From: Ginkgo biloba
Lineage: Eukaryota > Streptophyta > Ginkgoopsida > Ginkgoales > Ginkgoaceae
Reading direction: 5' to 3'
DNA length: 10,872 nt
Assembly: GCA_024626585.1 (NCBI GenBank)
Contig: JANKJI010000001.1
Span: 267,676,533 to 267,687,404 of the forward strand
Below the pieces are notes generated by a model. That model saw nothing but the letters and a program-made list of their open reading frames with translations. It had not been told where the DNA came from and ran no database searches. A program made the translations under genes and the position numbers. Shown here in pieces: positions 1 through 7,740 of the stretch (position 1 is the first letter of the stretch; each line of letters starts with the position of its first letter).

Positions 1-61
1 TCACACTTTGAATCTTTGATGTGAGGAATGCAATTTGTTGTTTCATCATATCAACCTCCTC
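1..61 (-). pseudogene. possible minus-strand coding fragment at left window edge
   Basis: Read on the minus strand from base 61 towards base 1, this stretch is open for 20 codons and continues off the window. It reads EEVDMMKQQIAFLTSKIQSV, a polar, heptad-like stretch of the kind found in coiled coils. Two ATG codons lie in tandem at 49-47 and 46-44, and an in-frame TAA sits just upstream at 64-62. I do not recognise the protein. It could be the start of a short gene, the remains of a coiled-coil segment of another retroelement Gag, or chance. The fragment is short, so confidence is low. Confidence 0.22.
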
Positions 62-1240
62 TTAATATGCTTTATTGGTCATGATATATAGTAAAAAATT
101 ATACAATATCATATTTGTTCAAGAATTTGCAGAGGATTACTATGTCTATGCATACACTTTAGTGAATATTACATTGGTGAATGATCAAGAAGTGTGCAAT
201 AATATTGTATAAACATGGTTATACAGTATAGACTAGAACATGTTGAAACCTTGATACGATAGAAAAAAAAAATATTAAGATGTACTCTACTACATGAAAC
301 TCAAGAAATAATTGGTACTAATCTTGTAACTTGTATACAATAAAATAAAATATTAGAGATTAAATTGAGTTCTAATACAAATTAGTATGATTCTGGAGGT
401 GCTAGTAACTGAATAATAACTGGAAAATAATGAATCAATAGAATACTTGAAAATGATCCAAGGGTCACTCAAGATGGATAATATATCCCAAGTATGAACA
501 CTTGATAGAAAAATCCCTGTTAATGAGTACTACAAGGACTATTCAAATATGTGATAAAGTCTCCTTGAATATTATGAGGATTTGATGAAGAGAGGACAAT
601 GATATTCCACACACTTGAACTTTCTCTATCAAAACTTTATGCACACTTGAAGAATGAATTCAATTAATAGAAATAATTAATCACTCTTTGCAATATTTAT
701 CCAAGAATAATCATCAAATTATTATATTAAAAAGGTGTTTATAATGAATATATATGTGGTACTCTCTTAGCCTACTCATGGATCAAGCTAGTAATAAATA
801 CAATGGTTAATAATACCTCATGCAACTCAAATGCACTAAGTCTAATAACCATTGCTGAGAAAGGATACACCAATAATAAAAATCATGCACTCTCTCTATC
901 AACCAATTATGGAAAAAGGACATACAATTAATTTCCACTCATAAAATAGACTATACTAAATTGATCTATTTATAATATGAGAGATTTATACTATGAGAGT
1001 TATTTTGTATACTCACATAATTAATAACTCTTAACTAAATTCATAATGTGGTCTTAGTTACATAATTATTATTATAAAATGAAGTGATTAATGAAACATT
1101 ATAATAAACCAATAATGTAAAGTGATCAAATGTAAAGTGTTCAATTAATACAAAAAATTAAAACACTTTAATCAAATATTGATGTATAGTTCTTTAAGAT
1201 ACACAAAGACTAAATCATGACATATTAGTTATATAAATCA
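62..1240. other. A/T-rich stretch without recognisable genes
   Basis: No reading frame longer than a few dozen codons and no recognisable protein motif was found on either strand. The sequence is A-rich on the plus strand, with many short repeated words such as acacttga and tatgagag. It holds one 15-bp tandem duplication, listed separately. It may be an old LTR or a non-coding repeat, but no LTR ends, TATA-to-PBS arrangement or target-site duplication could be shown. Confidence 0.5.
1114..1143. repeat. 15-bp tandem duplication
   Basis: Two adjacent 15-bp units, at 1114-1128 and 1129-1143, both begin aatgtaaagtg and differ at one base (gatca versus gttca at the end). The match is read directly from the sequence. 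It is a simple local duplication in A/T-rich DNA, and no function is suggested. Confidence 0.85.
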
Positions 1241-2700
1241 GTGCCCATTTGGTTAAAATTCCCCAAAATTCTTAGAGTGGGAGGTAGAGGAACGATTTGG
1301 GTATTTAAGACTTTTATTATTTGGAATGACATAGTTATTTTTGACGGGTAAGGACTCAATGTTTCAAATGGGTTAATAGATTGATGATGTGGGTTTATGG
1401 GTTCTAGAGTCCTATGTGTATTAGACTAAAATTTTTTGTATTTAATATGGTCTTTATACTTAGCATTGGAGGAGTGAGGGTTAGGATGGCCCTAGTGGTT
1501 ATGATATAAATTTCTATATATCAAGACATTTGTCTCCCAATTTTTAGTATTAGGAGGAACATATGGAGGTTCATTAGTCAATTTATGATCAAATAGTATT
1601 TCATGTTGAGGTGAAATAGGGTTAGATTCTAGAATAGGCCTTTAATACCTAATCAGGGTATTATATTCAGGGGGGAGACCTTATTTCCTCTAAGAGTAAC
1701 AAACCCAATGTTGTTGTGGGTTAAAATATGGATGAGCCTTTGTAGAAAATTCAAAAGATGAAATTAAAAAAAAATAAATAAAGAAATAAATATAAGGGGT
1801 TTAAGGACCTCAGGATAGGATAAAGGGGGATTTTAAGACCCCTAAATGAGAGGGGGTTTTAAGAGTCCAAAGTGACCCAAAGGATGATCAAGATAATGGA
1901 TGGTAATTTTAAATATAAAGTGGCTTAACTTAAGGCTCTCATAGATTTCAAACAAGTAACTTATGATAATCATCACTTATTTGATCCTTATGAGATGTGA
2001 GAAAGAACCTAAGTTTTAAGGATACCTCACTCAAAATTAAGGAACTACACTTTTGAGGTGGTCTCCTCAAATGTGTTTTATGACCTAGTTATAAACCCCT
2101 ACTATAAACTGGGGTGAAATCCATAAGGACTTGGAAAAAATTAAGAGTCTAGTTCCCTTTAGAATAGTGAGGACCCCTATGGACCTCCTAATCACAAAAT
2201 AAAACCTAGAGGATGTGCATAGAGTCATCCCATGTCATTAGGTAGAGGTAACAAAGTTTTAATTTTCTAATTGTAGTTCACACAAGGCCCTAAGAATCAC
2301 CCTAGGAAGTAAGGGTTCCTAATAATCCCTTTGGAATTTGTTGATTGGGGTCCTACAAGGGACACAAATAATACCTAACAATACTTTTTTCCATCGATAT
2401 TCACTGTCATTTGGCTAGGAAAAAAGAATCAAAGGGGGACTTTAGAACATAATATAATGTCCAGTCTAAAAAAAAGGGTTTGGCAACAATCACCTAAGAC
2501 CTACTCGAGGACCTATCTAGGAGGAAAGGGGAAGTGAGAGATCTAGAAGGAGTACTATGATTCATAATCCATAGTGGTATCACCAAAATATACACTAAGG
2601 AGAAAATAAATCCTTCCCAACTTGATCATAATATGATCAACCCAAAATCTAGGAGGTGCAAGGCTTCCCCTTGATGTACCTTCATATGGAATAACTTCTT
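1241..2700. other. non-coding stretch rich in G- and C-runs
   Basis: This part differs from its neighbours in having many short runs of G (ggggg, agggg) and C (cccc). Stops are frequent in all six frames and no conserved protein motif was seen. It contains a degenerate tandem repeat near 1794-1877 and a small hairpin at 2052-2071 with 7-bp arms (tttgagg and cctcaaa). A short tRNA A-box-like word (tggccctagtgg) lies near 1488-1499 but has no B box at the right distance. The stretch may be a decayed retroelement LTR or untranslated region; that is inference only. Confidence 0.45.
1794..1877. repeat. degenerate ~28-bp tandem repeat, about three copies
   Basis: Three consecutive blocks share the pattern A/G-rich lead, run of G, TTTAAG(A/G), then a CC-containing tail: aaggggtttaaggacctc near 1794, aagggggattttaagacccc near 1823, and gagggggttttaagagtcc near 1850. 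Spacing is about 27-30 bp. The copies differ by substitutions and small indels, so the exact borders are uncertain. Confidence 0.45.
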
Positions 2701-3636
2701 GTTTAATCATGTGTGCATATGAATCATATATGCTTATGTAAAAAAATTAAGTAAGATGTCAATTCATAACTATTTCTAACACATACTTCTAAAAACAAAC
2801 ATGTACATTATGCACATAGGTAACCCATTCGTATGATATTCCATATTAAGCCTAAAATATGCACCCAAACCCTCGATAGTATGCTGATGTACAATAATAT
2901 ATCATTCAAGGTTCCACCCTTTTATTTCCCAATTGGATGTGTGCAATATGGATGTAGGTTTAGGTTACTTCCTTCTTTAAAAAAGAGGCAAATAAGAGGC
3001 TTTCATATAAAAGGAGGATTTACAGCATAAATCCCCACTGGAGGGCTTAAGATGTTATGGAAGTCTCAAACAAGCATAATAGATTGGATATTCAAGAGAT
3101 AATCTAGATGGTATTATATGTTTGATATAGGTATGTGGGTGAAATATGAGTGTATGAGATTACTACTTCCTAGTATGATATGCAATTAGAAAGAAAGAGG
3201 AAGAAAATGATGTAAATAACTTCCTAACCACTAAATTATCATGAAAATAAGAAAGATATTCTTTCTACCACGACGAAGATACCCTTTAGAATGATTAATA
3301 TTCATACTAATAATTTATATATTCTCAAATAGGGTTAGAGGGTAATTGCACCCCACACAACTTTAATTGGTGGCAAATATTTGTATAATAAGATGTAGCT
3401 AGAGGTCCAAAAGGACCTAATCAAATATCATATGTAATTTGTATGAAAAATTAGATATGATCTCGAAGGTTTTGTAGGATATTGGAACCTTTAATATATA
3501 TATGAATATAAGGACAAGTGATCCCAATGACTGACCAAAAGGGAAAGAAAAGTAGAAATTCCTAATTCTTTAACTAAATATATTTTAGTTATTTAATTAA
3601 GGAATTAGACTAGATTGATCATTTTTCTTTTTAGAT
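2701..3636. other. A/T-rich stretch, nothing recognised
   Basis: No supported gene was found. A 65-codon open frame at 2833-3030 on the plus strand has no recognisable domain, no upstream signals and a composition like the surrounding non-coding DNA, so it is not called. Polypurine patches such as those near 3190-3260 and 3640-3662 are simple-sequence features. Confidence 0.5.
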
Positions 3637-3777
3637 CTAAATTAAGAAAAAAAAGAATAAAGAGAAGTCATAATCACCTATGCAAAATATTAAAAAAGGT
3701 GAGTTGGTATACTCTATTTGCTTAGCCTTTGCATCTCCTATAGCTTCCAATTTCCTTCCAACCTTGTTTCGAGCCAT
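3637..3777 (-). CDS. short minus-strand ORF downstream of a TATA box, hypothetical
   Basis: A 46-codon ORF runs from ATG at 3777-3775 to TAG at 3639-3637. The N-terminal half is basic and polar (MARNKVGRKLEAIGDAKAKQ) and the second half hydrophobic, ending in a run of phenylalanines. Residues about 30-40 read IFCIGDYDFSL. This weakly resembles the glycine-rich (V/I)GEGDFSFSL motif at the start of the DUF2431/BMT5-like Rossmann methyltransferase domain. The resemblance covers only about a dozen residues and then stops. The ORF lies about 280 bp downstream of a CCAAT/TATA promoter-like pair on the same strand. It may be the first exon or a broken 5' part of a gene, the leader region of a minus-strand retroelement, or chance. 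A longer overlapping ORF in another frame (3979-3722) has no recognisable content. Confidence 0.22.
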   Translation of the reverse strand: MARNKVGRKLEAIGDAKAKQIEYTNSPFLIFCIGDYDFSLFFFFLI

Positions 3778-4052
3778 ACCTATCTGAATAGGGGAAACAA
3801 TTATAATGAGACAACTTTGTATTAAGAATGGTATAAAGAATATTAGTTACAACCTTTAAATAAATGGACATCCTAGTTATAGATTTGCTTAAGATCCAAA
3901 AAAGATGGAAAATCATGGAATGTACAAAAGAATAATGGAAAGAGGTTAGCAATGGGAAACATGACAACCTAGGATACAAATGATAAAGTTAATGATTTGG
4001 CAGCATAAATTTTCTCTCTCTAGTATCCCCCTTTGTTATCCAAATAAATCCC

Positions 4053-4138
4053 TATTTATAGGGATATGGTTAGGTCCAATCCTAAATATAGGATAATAAT
4101 ATAAAATACACCTGAAGGCTTCCATCCAATCAAATTGG
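4053..4138 (-). promoter_or_regulatory. possible minus-strand promoter: CCAAT plus TATA box
   Basis: On the minus strand a TATAAATA box (4060-4053) sits inside the palindromic-looking context CCCTATAAATAGGG (4063-4050). About 75 bp upstream is a CCAAT element (4138-4134), which has a plus-strand partner ccaat at 4126-4130. This spacing is normal for a plant polymerase II promoter or for the U3 part of an LTR. A start site would be expected near 4020-4030, just before a purine-rich gagagaga leader. The motifs are seen directly; promoter activity is inferred. The near-palindromic TATA context also leaves plus-strand use possible. Confidence 0.35.
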
Positions 4139-4678
4139 TTAGGTTGAGCCAATTAATACTGACCCAAAATTCATTGGGAATAGGAATAACTTCCTAGTTT
4201 TTACTTTTTAATTTTTTTAAACTAGATCTTATGCACATTGTTGATTTACATACAATTGTAGAGGATAGATGTCTAATTGTGCATAATTGAGTGGCTAACC
4301 ACTCAATAGTATGCTAAAAGGCAATGTAAGTATTTTACAACTAAAAACACTATTTAAGTGGAAGAAAAAGAGGTAAGGTTTTATTTGGATGGATTTGAAT
4401 GTTAAAGAGGCTCAGGATGTTGTAAAACTTTATCAAAACCTAGTAAGAAGGACAAAGACTTGCATAGAGATAGAGTCAAGTATCTCATTTTATTAATTAT
4501 GGATAAAAGAATGACATGAAAGGTGCTTGAAGGTCTTATTATTTCATAATTAGTCGTAAGCTACCCCTTGATGCTATTTTAAGAGTCACAAGTGATCTCT
4601 CATTATATAAGGTGATATAGAAACCCCCATTTTATATTATAAAGTGTACCTTCTTTAGTGGTTCCATAACCATTGGTG
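4139..4678. other. leader-like stretch upstream of the gag remnant
   Basis: No recognisable gene is present between the promoter-like motifs and the gag remnant. This interval should hold the 5' LTR end, primer binding site and leader of the Ty3/gypsy element if they survive. No convincing match to the usual initiator-methionine tRNA site (TGGTATCAGAGC) was found here. It contains the hairpin at 4286-4307. Confidence 0.45.
4286..4307. repeat. perfect 9-bp inverted repeat (hairpin)
   Basis: The arms attgagtgg (4286-4294) and ccactcaat (4299-4307) are perfect reverse complements separated by the 4-nt loop ctaa. Nine paired bases with four G/C pairs near the loop would fold stably in single-stranded form. 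There is no T-run after it, and in a plant nuclear context it is not a bacterial-type terminator. Its role is unknown. Confidence 0.8.
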
Positions 4679-5490
4679 ACATTTTCACAACCCCTTCCTC
4701 GTACTTCATCTAATTATTCTCCTAATATCATACCTCCTTCTATTGCAAATCTAACTTTAGGACTGAATCCTTTTCAAGCTGATTCTGAAGCATAAATAAA
4801 TCATTTGATGCCAAGATGAATGCAAAGTCACTTAAAACATGGAGTCAAGCCTTGGAGGTATACTATTACTACTAGGTTTATATAGATATGCAAAAGATTA
4901 TCCTGTCTCATGTGAAAATATTTCAAAAAGTACTCTTATGGTGGGAGTCATATTAAAGGAAATGTAAGAAGGAAAACATGCCTCCTATCTTATCATGGAT
5001 ATATTTTAAGAAGTATTTTATGATATGCAGATTAACTTTATCTCAAGTCAACACCTTTTTCAAAAAGCAGTCCAATCACTTAAGGACTATTATGAGGAGT
5101 ATCATGATCTTTCCATAAATTTTGAGATAAGGTACCCCAAGGAACAAATGGTGATTAAGTTTATTAATGGATATATAATTAGATTTTCCATGAGGTTGAT
5201 CTCTATCCTTTCCATTATATATAGGAATCCTACATGTTTTATTTCGAGCTCAAACCATAAAAGAAGAATCCTTAAGCCTTTTAAGGGAAGTGAAAGAAGA
5301 AAAAAACTTATTCTCCTTCATCTTATTTTAACAATATATAGAGAGAAAAAGTTTTGATCATAATAAGAGGTGTGGGTACCATAGGAAAATAGGACATGAT
5401 TAAGAGATTACTTCAAATGAGACCCATAAAAGGCACCCAATACTCCACATTAGAGAAAGAAAAAAGGTAAGAGGAACATTCCTAAAGTAT
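4679..5490 (+). pseudogene. gag: Gag polyprotein remnant with degraded zinc knuckle
   Basis: Gag is the structural protein that packages retroelement RNA. A proline- and serine-rich N-terminal part (4685-4792, ending at TAA 4793) is followed in another frame by the capsid-like core. That core includes KSLKTW (4825-4842), the diagnostic LWWES (4936-4950) and LSW (4990-4998), with stops TAG at 4873 and TAA at 4954. Near 5011-5021 the frame shifts, apparently by loss of one base in a T-run. The next piece is open for 110 codons (5025-5357) and carries the conserved VQSLKDYYEEY and an aromatic/hydrophobic tail. After another frame change, 5371-5412 holds the nucleic-acid-binding CCHC knuckle. The first Cys (5371-5373) and the GH (5392-5397) remain, but the second Cys is His and the last is Thr, with a TAA between them. 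No convincing start codon was found. Confidence 0.8.
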
Positions 5491-5652
5491 CCATTATTGT
5501 AGATGAGCCAAATATTTAAATAAAACTAGTCAACACTAAGGATAATGGTAGGGAGAAATAGAATCTTTTTACTATTATTTTAGATGAACCAAATATTTCA
5601 ACAATAGTAGTCAACACTCAAGATAATGGTAGGGAGAGATAGAATATTTTTA
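5491..5652 (+). repeat. 81-bp in-phase tandem duplication in the Gag-protease linker
   Basis: Units 5491-5571 and 5572-5652 align base for base at a period of 81 with only scattered substitutions. Each contains agatga-ccaaatatt, agtcaacact and gataatggtaggga. The period is exactly 27 codons, and the unit reads in the same frame as the protease. Both copies encode DEPNI, VNT and DNGRE, each followed by a TAG stop at the same place (TAG 5559-5561 and TAG 5640-5642). The duplication lies between the zinc knuckle and protease, a linker region that tolerates length change. Whether it arose before or after the element died cannot be told by eye. Confidence 0.88.
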
Positions 5653-5666
5653 TTTTAAATATTTAA

Positions 5667-5990
5667 GTGAAAGATAAGGTGGTTTCAATTACCTTATATA
5701 GTGGGAGCTAGAAGAATTTAGTAATTGCATCCACAGTGAAATATTTAGAGCTAGAGTTGCATAATCATTGAAACCCATACGAGATTAGTGGTAGGGTCAA
5801 GGATGATAATGACCAAGTCACCCAGTAGTATACCTTTAAGTTAACCAACACCAAATAATATGTGGAAAAAATAGCTTGTGATGTGGTGCTTATGGATTTT
5901 TATTAAGTGTTCCTTGGTATTCCATTTATGAATGATAGAAATGATAGAATCACCCCTTATCAAGGGAAGTGTGAGTTGTATAAATATGAC
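5667..5990 (+). pseudogene. Ty3/gypsy aspartic protease remnant, catalytic Asp lost
   Basis: Retroelement protease cuts the Gag-Pol polyprotein and works as a dimer with one catalytic Asp per subunit in a D-S/T-G motif. Here 5697-5708 reads YSGS: the Asp codon has become TAT. Downstream in the same frame come KNLVIASTVKYLEL (5712-5753), NPYEIS (5772-5789), CDVVLMD (5877-5897) and FLGIPF (5910-5927). The last two are the conserved CDVxPMD and LGxPW-type blocks of plant Ty3/gypsy proteases. No indel is needed across the whole domain. The five stops are TAG 5709, TGA 5769, TAG 5826, TAA 5856 and TAA 5904. The frame continues without indels into the RT. Confidence 0.9.
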
Positions 5991-6200
5991 AAACCCACCA
6001 TTATCATATTTGTTCTTATATCTAAGAATATTATTGTAGTTAATAACTAATAATCTAAAGGATTATTACAAGATTATTAAAAAATTTATTTTGATTATTC
6101 TTAGGGGGAATAATTATTCAAGTTTTGAGACTCATAGATAGTTGAAAAGAAACTATATATGATGTTAAACAATAACATCAAATGATTATTGTTTTTTTTC
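5991..6200 (+). pseudogene. protease-RT linker of the Pol remnant
   Basis: These 210 bases are a multiple of three and keep the protease in phase with the RT. Several in-frame stops are present (the doubled TAA after the VVNN stretch near 6050 and others). No conserved motif is visible, as is usual for the spacer between protease and RT. Confidence 0.6.
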
Positions 6201-6935
6201 GAGTCTGGTGATGTCTTTAGATTTACACATGGATGTCCTCTTAAAAGGGATACATCTCATGCTATATAATTACTTCCAAGTGTACCTTTTCCCAATGGAT
6301 CACTCTACCACAAGTCAATAATAGAATATGAGGACATCAAAAGCCAATTAGAGGAATTTTTAGAAAAGGGACATATTAGTCTCGATGCCTCTCTATATGG
6401 CTCTCCAATTATATTAGCACCAAATAAGGATGGAAAATGGAATATGTGCATAGAATATGAGGTCATCAATAAAATTGAAATGAAGAAAATGTACCCTTTA
6501 CATTTCACTAATGATGTTTTAGATTGAATTTAGGGAGCTAGGTACTTTAGTAAAATAGAATTGAAGTCTGATTACCACTAGATAAAAATCAAGGAATAAG
6601 ATACTCAAAAGACTACTTCAAAGATAAAGAAGGGGATCTATGGCTAGACTAATCAATGCACTTTCTACTTTTATAAAGTTGATTAATGATGTTTGTTGAT
6701 CCATTTTAGATTCTTTTGTGTTAGTCTATGTTGATGATATATTAAATTTTAGTTGCATGTGAGAGGAATATATTAAGAAATTATAATAGGTTATTTATTA
6801 GTTGTGAGATCATGCATTACAGACTAAGAAGGAGAAGTGTCCCTTCACCATGCACAACATATCATACTTTGGGTTCATGATTAATGAAAATGATTTTTTA
6901 GTAGATATTATAAAAAATGAGGTATTAAGGGATTA
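6201..6935 (+). pseudogene. Ty3/gypsy reverse transcriptase remnant (YVDD box intact)
   Basis: Reverse transcriptase copies element RNA into DNA. The domain opens with ESGDVF (6201-6218). A first frame carries EEFLEKGHI (6351-6377), GSPIILAPNKDGKWNMC (6399-6449), INK (6465-6473), ARYFSKIELKSDYH (6537-6578) and the GIYG end of the KTxFK-GLYEW block (6633-6644). Stops in this frame are TAA 6267, TGA 6525, TAG 6531, TAG 6579, TAA 6597 and TAG 6645. The catalytic Asp of motif A (KIDL in relatives) is Glu here. About 20 bases encoding the conserved WLVMPFG segment appear deleted, and the frame shifts. The second frame begins at 6658 and holds STFIKLIND (6664-6690) and the catalytic box LVYVDDIL (6721-6744). 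It then runs through decayed helix and thumb segments to KCPF (6838-6849) and YFGFMI (6868-6885). The domain is certain; activity is impossible as written. Confidence 0.95.
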
Positions 6936-7262
6936 AATTCAACCCATATAATTTCTATAACTTCTTTGGATTAACAAACTTATGTTGGAAGTTTGTGTAA
7001 GTTTTTTTGTAGATAGCATCACCTTTTCATCTTCTTAAAATAATGCCTTCACATGGGGAAAGGAGCAATAAGATGCTTTTAACTTGCTTAAGTTTAAACT
7101 CTTCCACACACTAGTTTTGGTGATGCCAAATTTATAGTTATCTTTTGGAGTTTAGATAAATTATTTGGGCTATACCATTGGGTTGGTACTTACATAGCTA
7201 GCAAAACTAATTACCTACAGTTTTGAGTATTATACAAATATAGTGTAGAGGTATGTTGGACT
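6936..7262 (+). pseudogene. RT connection and partial RNase H remnant
   Basis: After the RT thumb, 6962-7039 in a shifted frame reads FFGLTNLCWKFV, and after two stops IASPFHLLK, the SFLG..F...F..IA.PL block of Ty3/gypsy elements. From 7042 the frame returns to that of the YVDD box: AFTWGKEQ (7045-7068), a TAA, then DAFNLLKFKL. It continues with VMPNL (7120-7134), LGYTIGLVLT (7165-7194) and TYSFEYYTNIV. These match the start of RNase H, the enzyme that removes RNA from the RNA-DNA hybrid. The first catalytic Asp (in TDAS of relatives) aligns with AAT, Asn, at 7159-7161. Similarity fades after about 7262, before the other catalytic residues, so the domain is truncated or decayed beyond recognition. 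Confidence 0.75.
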
Positions 7263-7652
7263 GTGGACTCTTAATATATCATGCAATGTCACCTAACTAT
7301 TGTATTAGTGTATAATGAGGTAAGAGGTTGGTAGTTGGGATATCCAATGACCTTCACCACTTATATATGCATATGTATGATGATTCATATTGGATCATCA
7401 AAAAAATTGGATATGAACTCAATAGGTAAGATTAGTTTCTCTAGAATTTTAAAATAGTCATATTTGAAGAAAACATTAAAAAAATACATATAGTTTCATA
7501 ATATTATCAATGAAGGTAAGTTTTATCCTTTTTTTTTATCTTCAAATTGGTACCAAGAGTGCATAAAATGAAGCTATAGTTGAAACTTTATAGTCATTTT
7601 AGTGACTATATGTCCTTACGGGTTTACAAACTGGAAGATAACAAACTAGTCA
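7263..7652. other. non-coding stretch after the RNase H remnant
   Basis: No integrase motif or other gene was recognised in six frames. The stretch contains T-runs and a word, ttggtaccaagagtgcat at 7547-7564, that resembles the plant LTR-retrotransposon primer binding site and directly follows ttcaa. This could be the edge of a second, nested LTR, but the match needs an inserted base and substitutions. Confidence 0.4.
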
Positions 7653-7740
7653 TACCAGTCACTAAGTGACTAGAAACTTAACCTACCAATCACTAAGTGA
7701 ATGGAAACTTAACCTACCAGTCACTAACCAACTAGGAACC
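7653..7740. repeat. 31-bp tandem repeat, 2.8 copies, each with a palindromic core
   Basis: Units 7653-7683 and 7684-7714 are 31 bp each and differ at a few positions. A third, partial copy (7715-7740) diverges after its first half. All start tacca(g/a)tcacta. Unit 1 contains a perfect inverted repeat, agtcact-a-agtgact at 7657-7671; the second has atcactaagtga. Related words (tagtcat, tagtgacta) lie just upstream near 7590-7610, so the array may once have been longer. Repeats of this type are common in plant LTRs; that role is inferred. Confidence 0.85.

Larger units (their letters stand above)
4679..7262 (+). mobile_element. decayed Ty3/gypsy LTR retrotransposon, gag to RNase H, 3' part missing
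   Basis: The domains follow the order of Ty3/gypsy (Metaviridae) elements: Gag, zinc knuckle, aspartic protease, reverse transcriptase, then the first part of RNase H, all on the plus strand. Each is recognised by its motifs in translation but interrupted by stops and frameshifts. Gag C-terminus, protease and RT up to base 6644 share one frame, which points to a single ancestral Gag-Pol ORF. Integrase (HHCC zinc finger, DDE core) was not found after 7262, so integrase order cannot be checked and the lineage within Ty3/gypsy stays open. No LTR pair could be matched by eye. The element is non-autonomous and very old. The in-frame stops are largely TAG/TAA, as expected from C-to-T decay of methylated DNA. 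Confidence 0.93.

Noticed and set aside
44-62. bacterial ribosome binding site and start (aggagg followed by ATG on the minus strand)
   Set aside because: The spacing looks good, but everything else in the window is plant-like, the open frame is tiny, and an isolated purine-rich word is expected by chance.
1484-1580. tRNA-derived SINE
   Set aside because: An A-box-like word (tggccctagtgg) is present, but the nearest B-box-like word (ggttcatta) is about 80 bp away, too far, and no tRNA fold or poly-A/T tail follows.
2833-3030. 65-codon plus-strand ORF
   Set aside because: No recognisable motif, no coding-like composition, and its length is within chance for this window.
3361-3480. Ty1/copia integrase fragment on the minus strand
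   Set aside because: A few residues looked suggestive, but no integrase signature residues lined up and stops were frequent.
3722-3979. 85-codon minus-strand ORF
   Set aside because: It is hydrophobic and featureless, and overlaps in another frame a shorter ORF (3777-3637) that has the better start context and a possible motif.
4286-4307. Rho-independent terminator
   Set aside because: The hairpin lacks a following T-run and the context is eukaryotic.
6305-6508. 67-codon minus-strand ORF
   Set aside because: It lies antisense to the best-preserved part of the RT remnant, whose plus-strand translation carries clear RT motifs; the minus-strand reading is a shadow.
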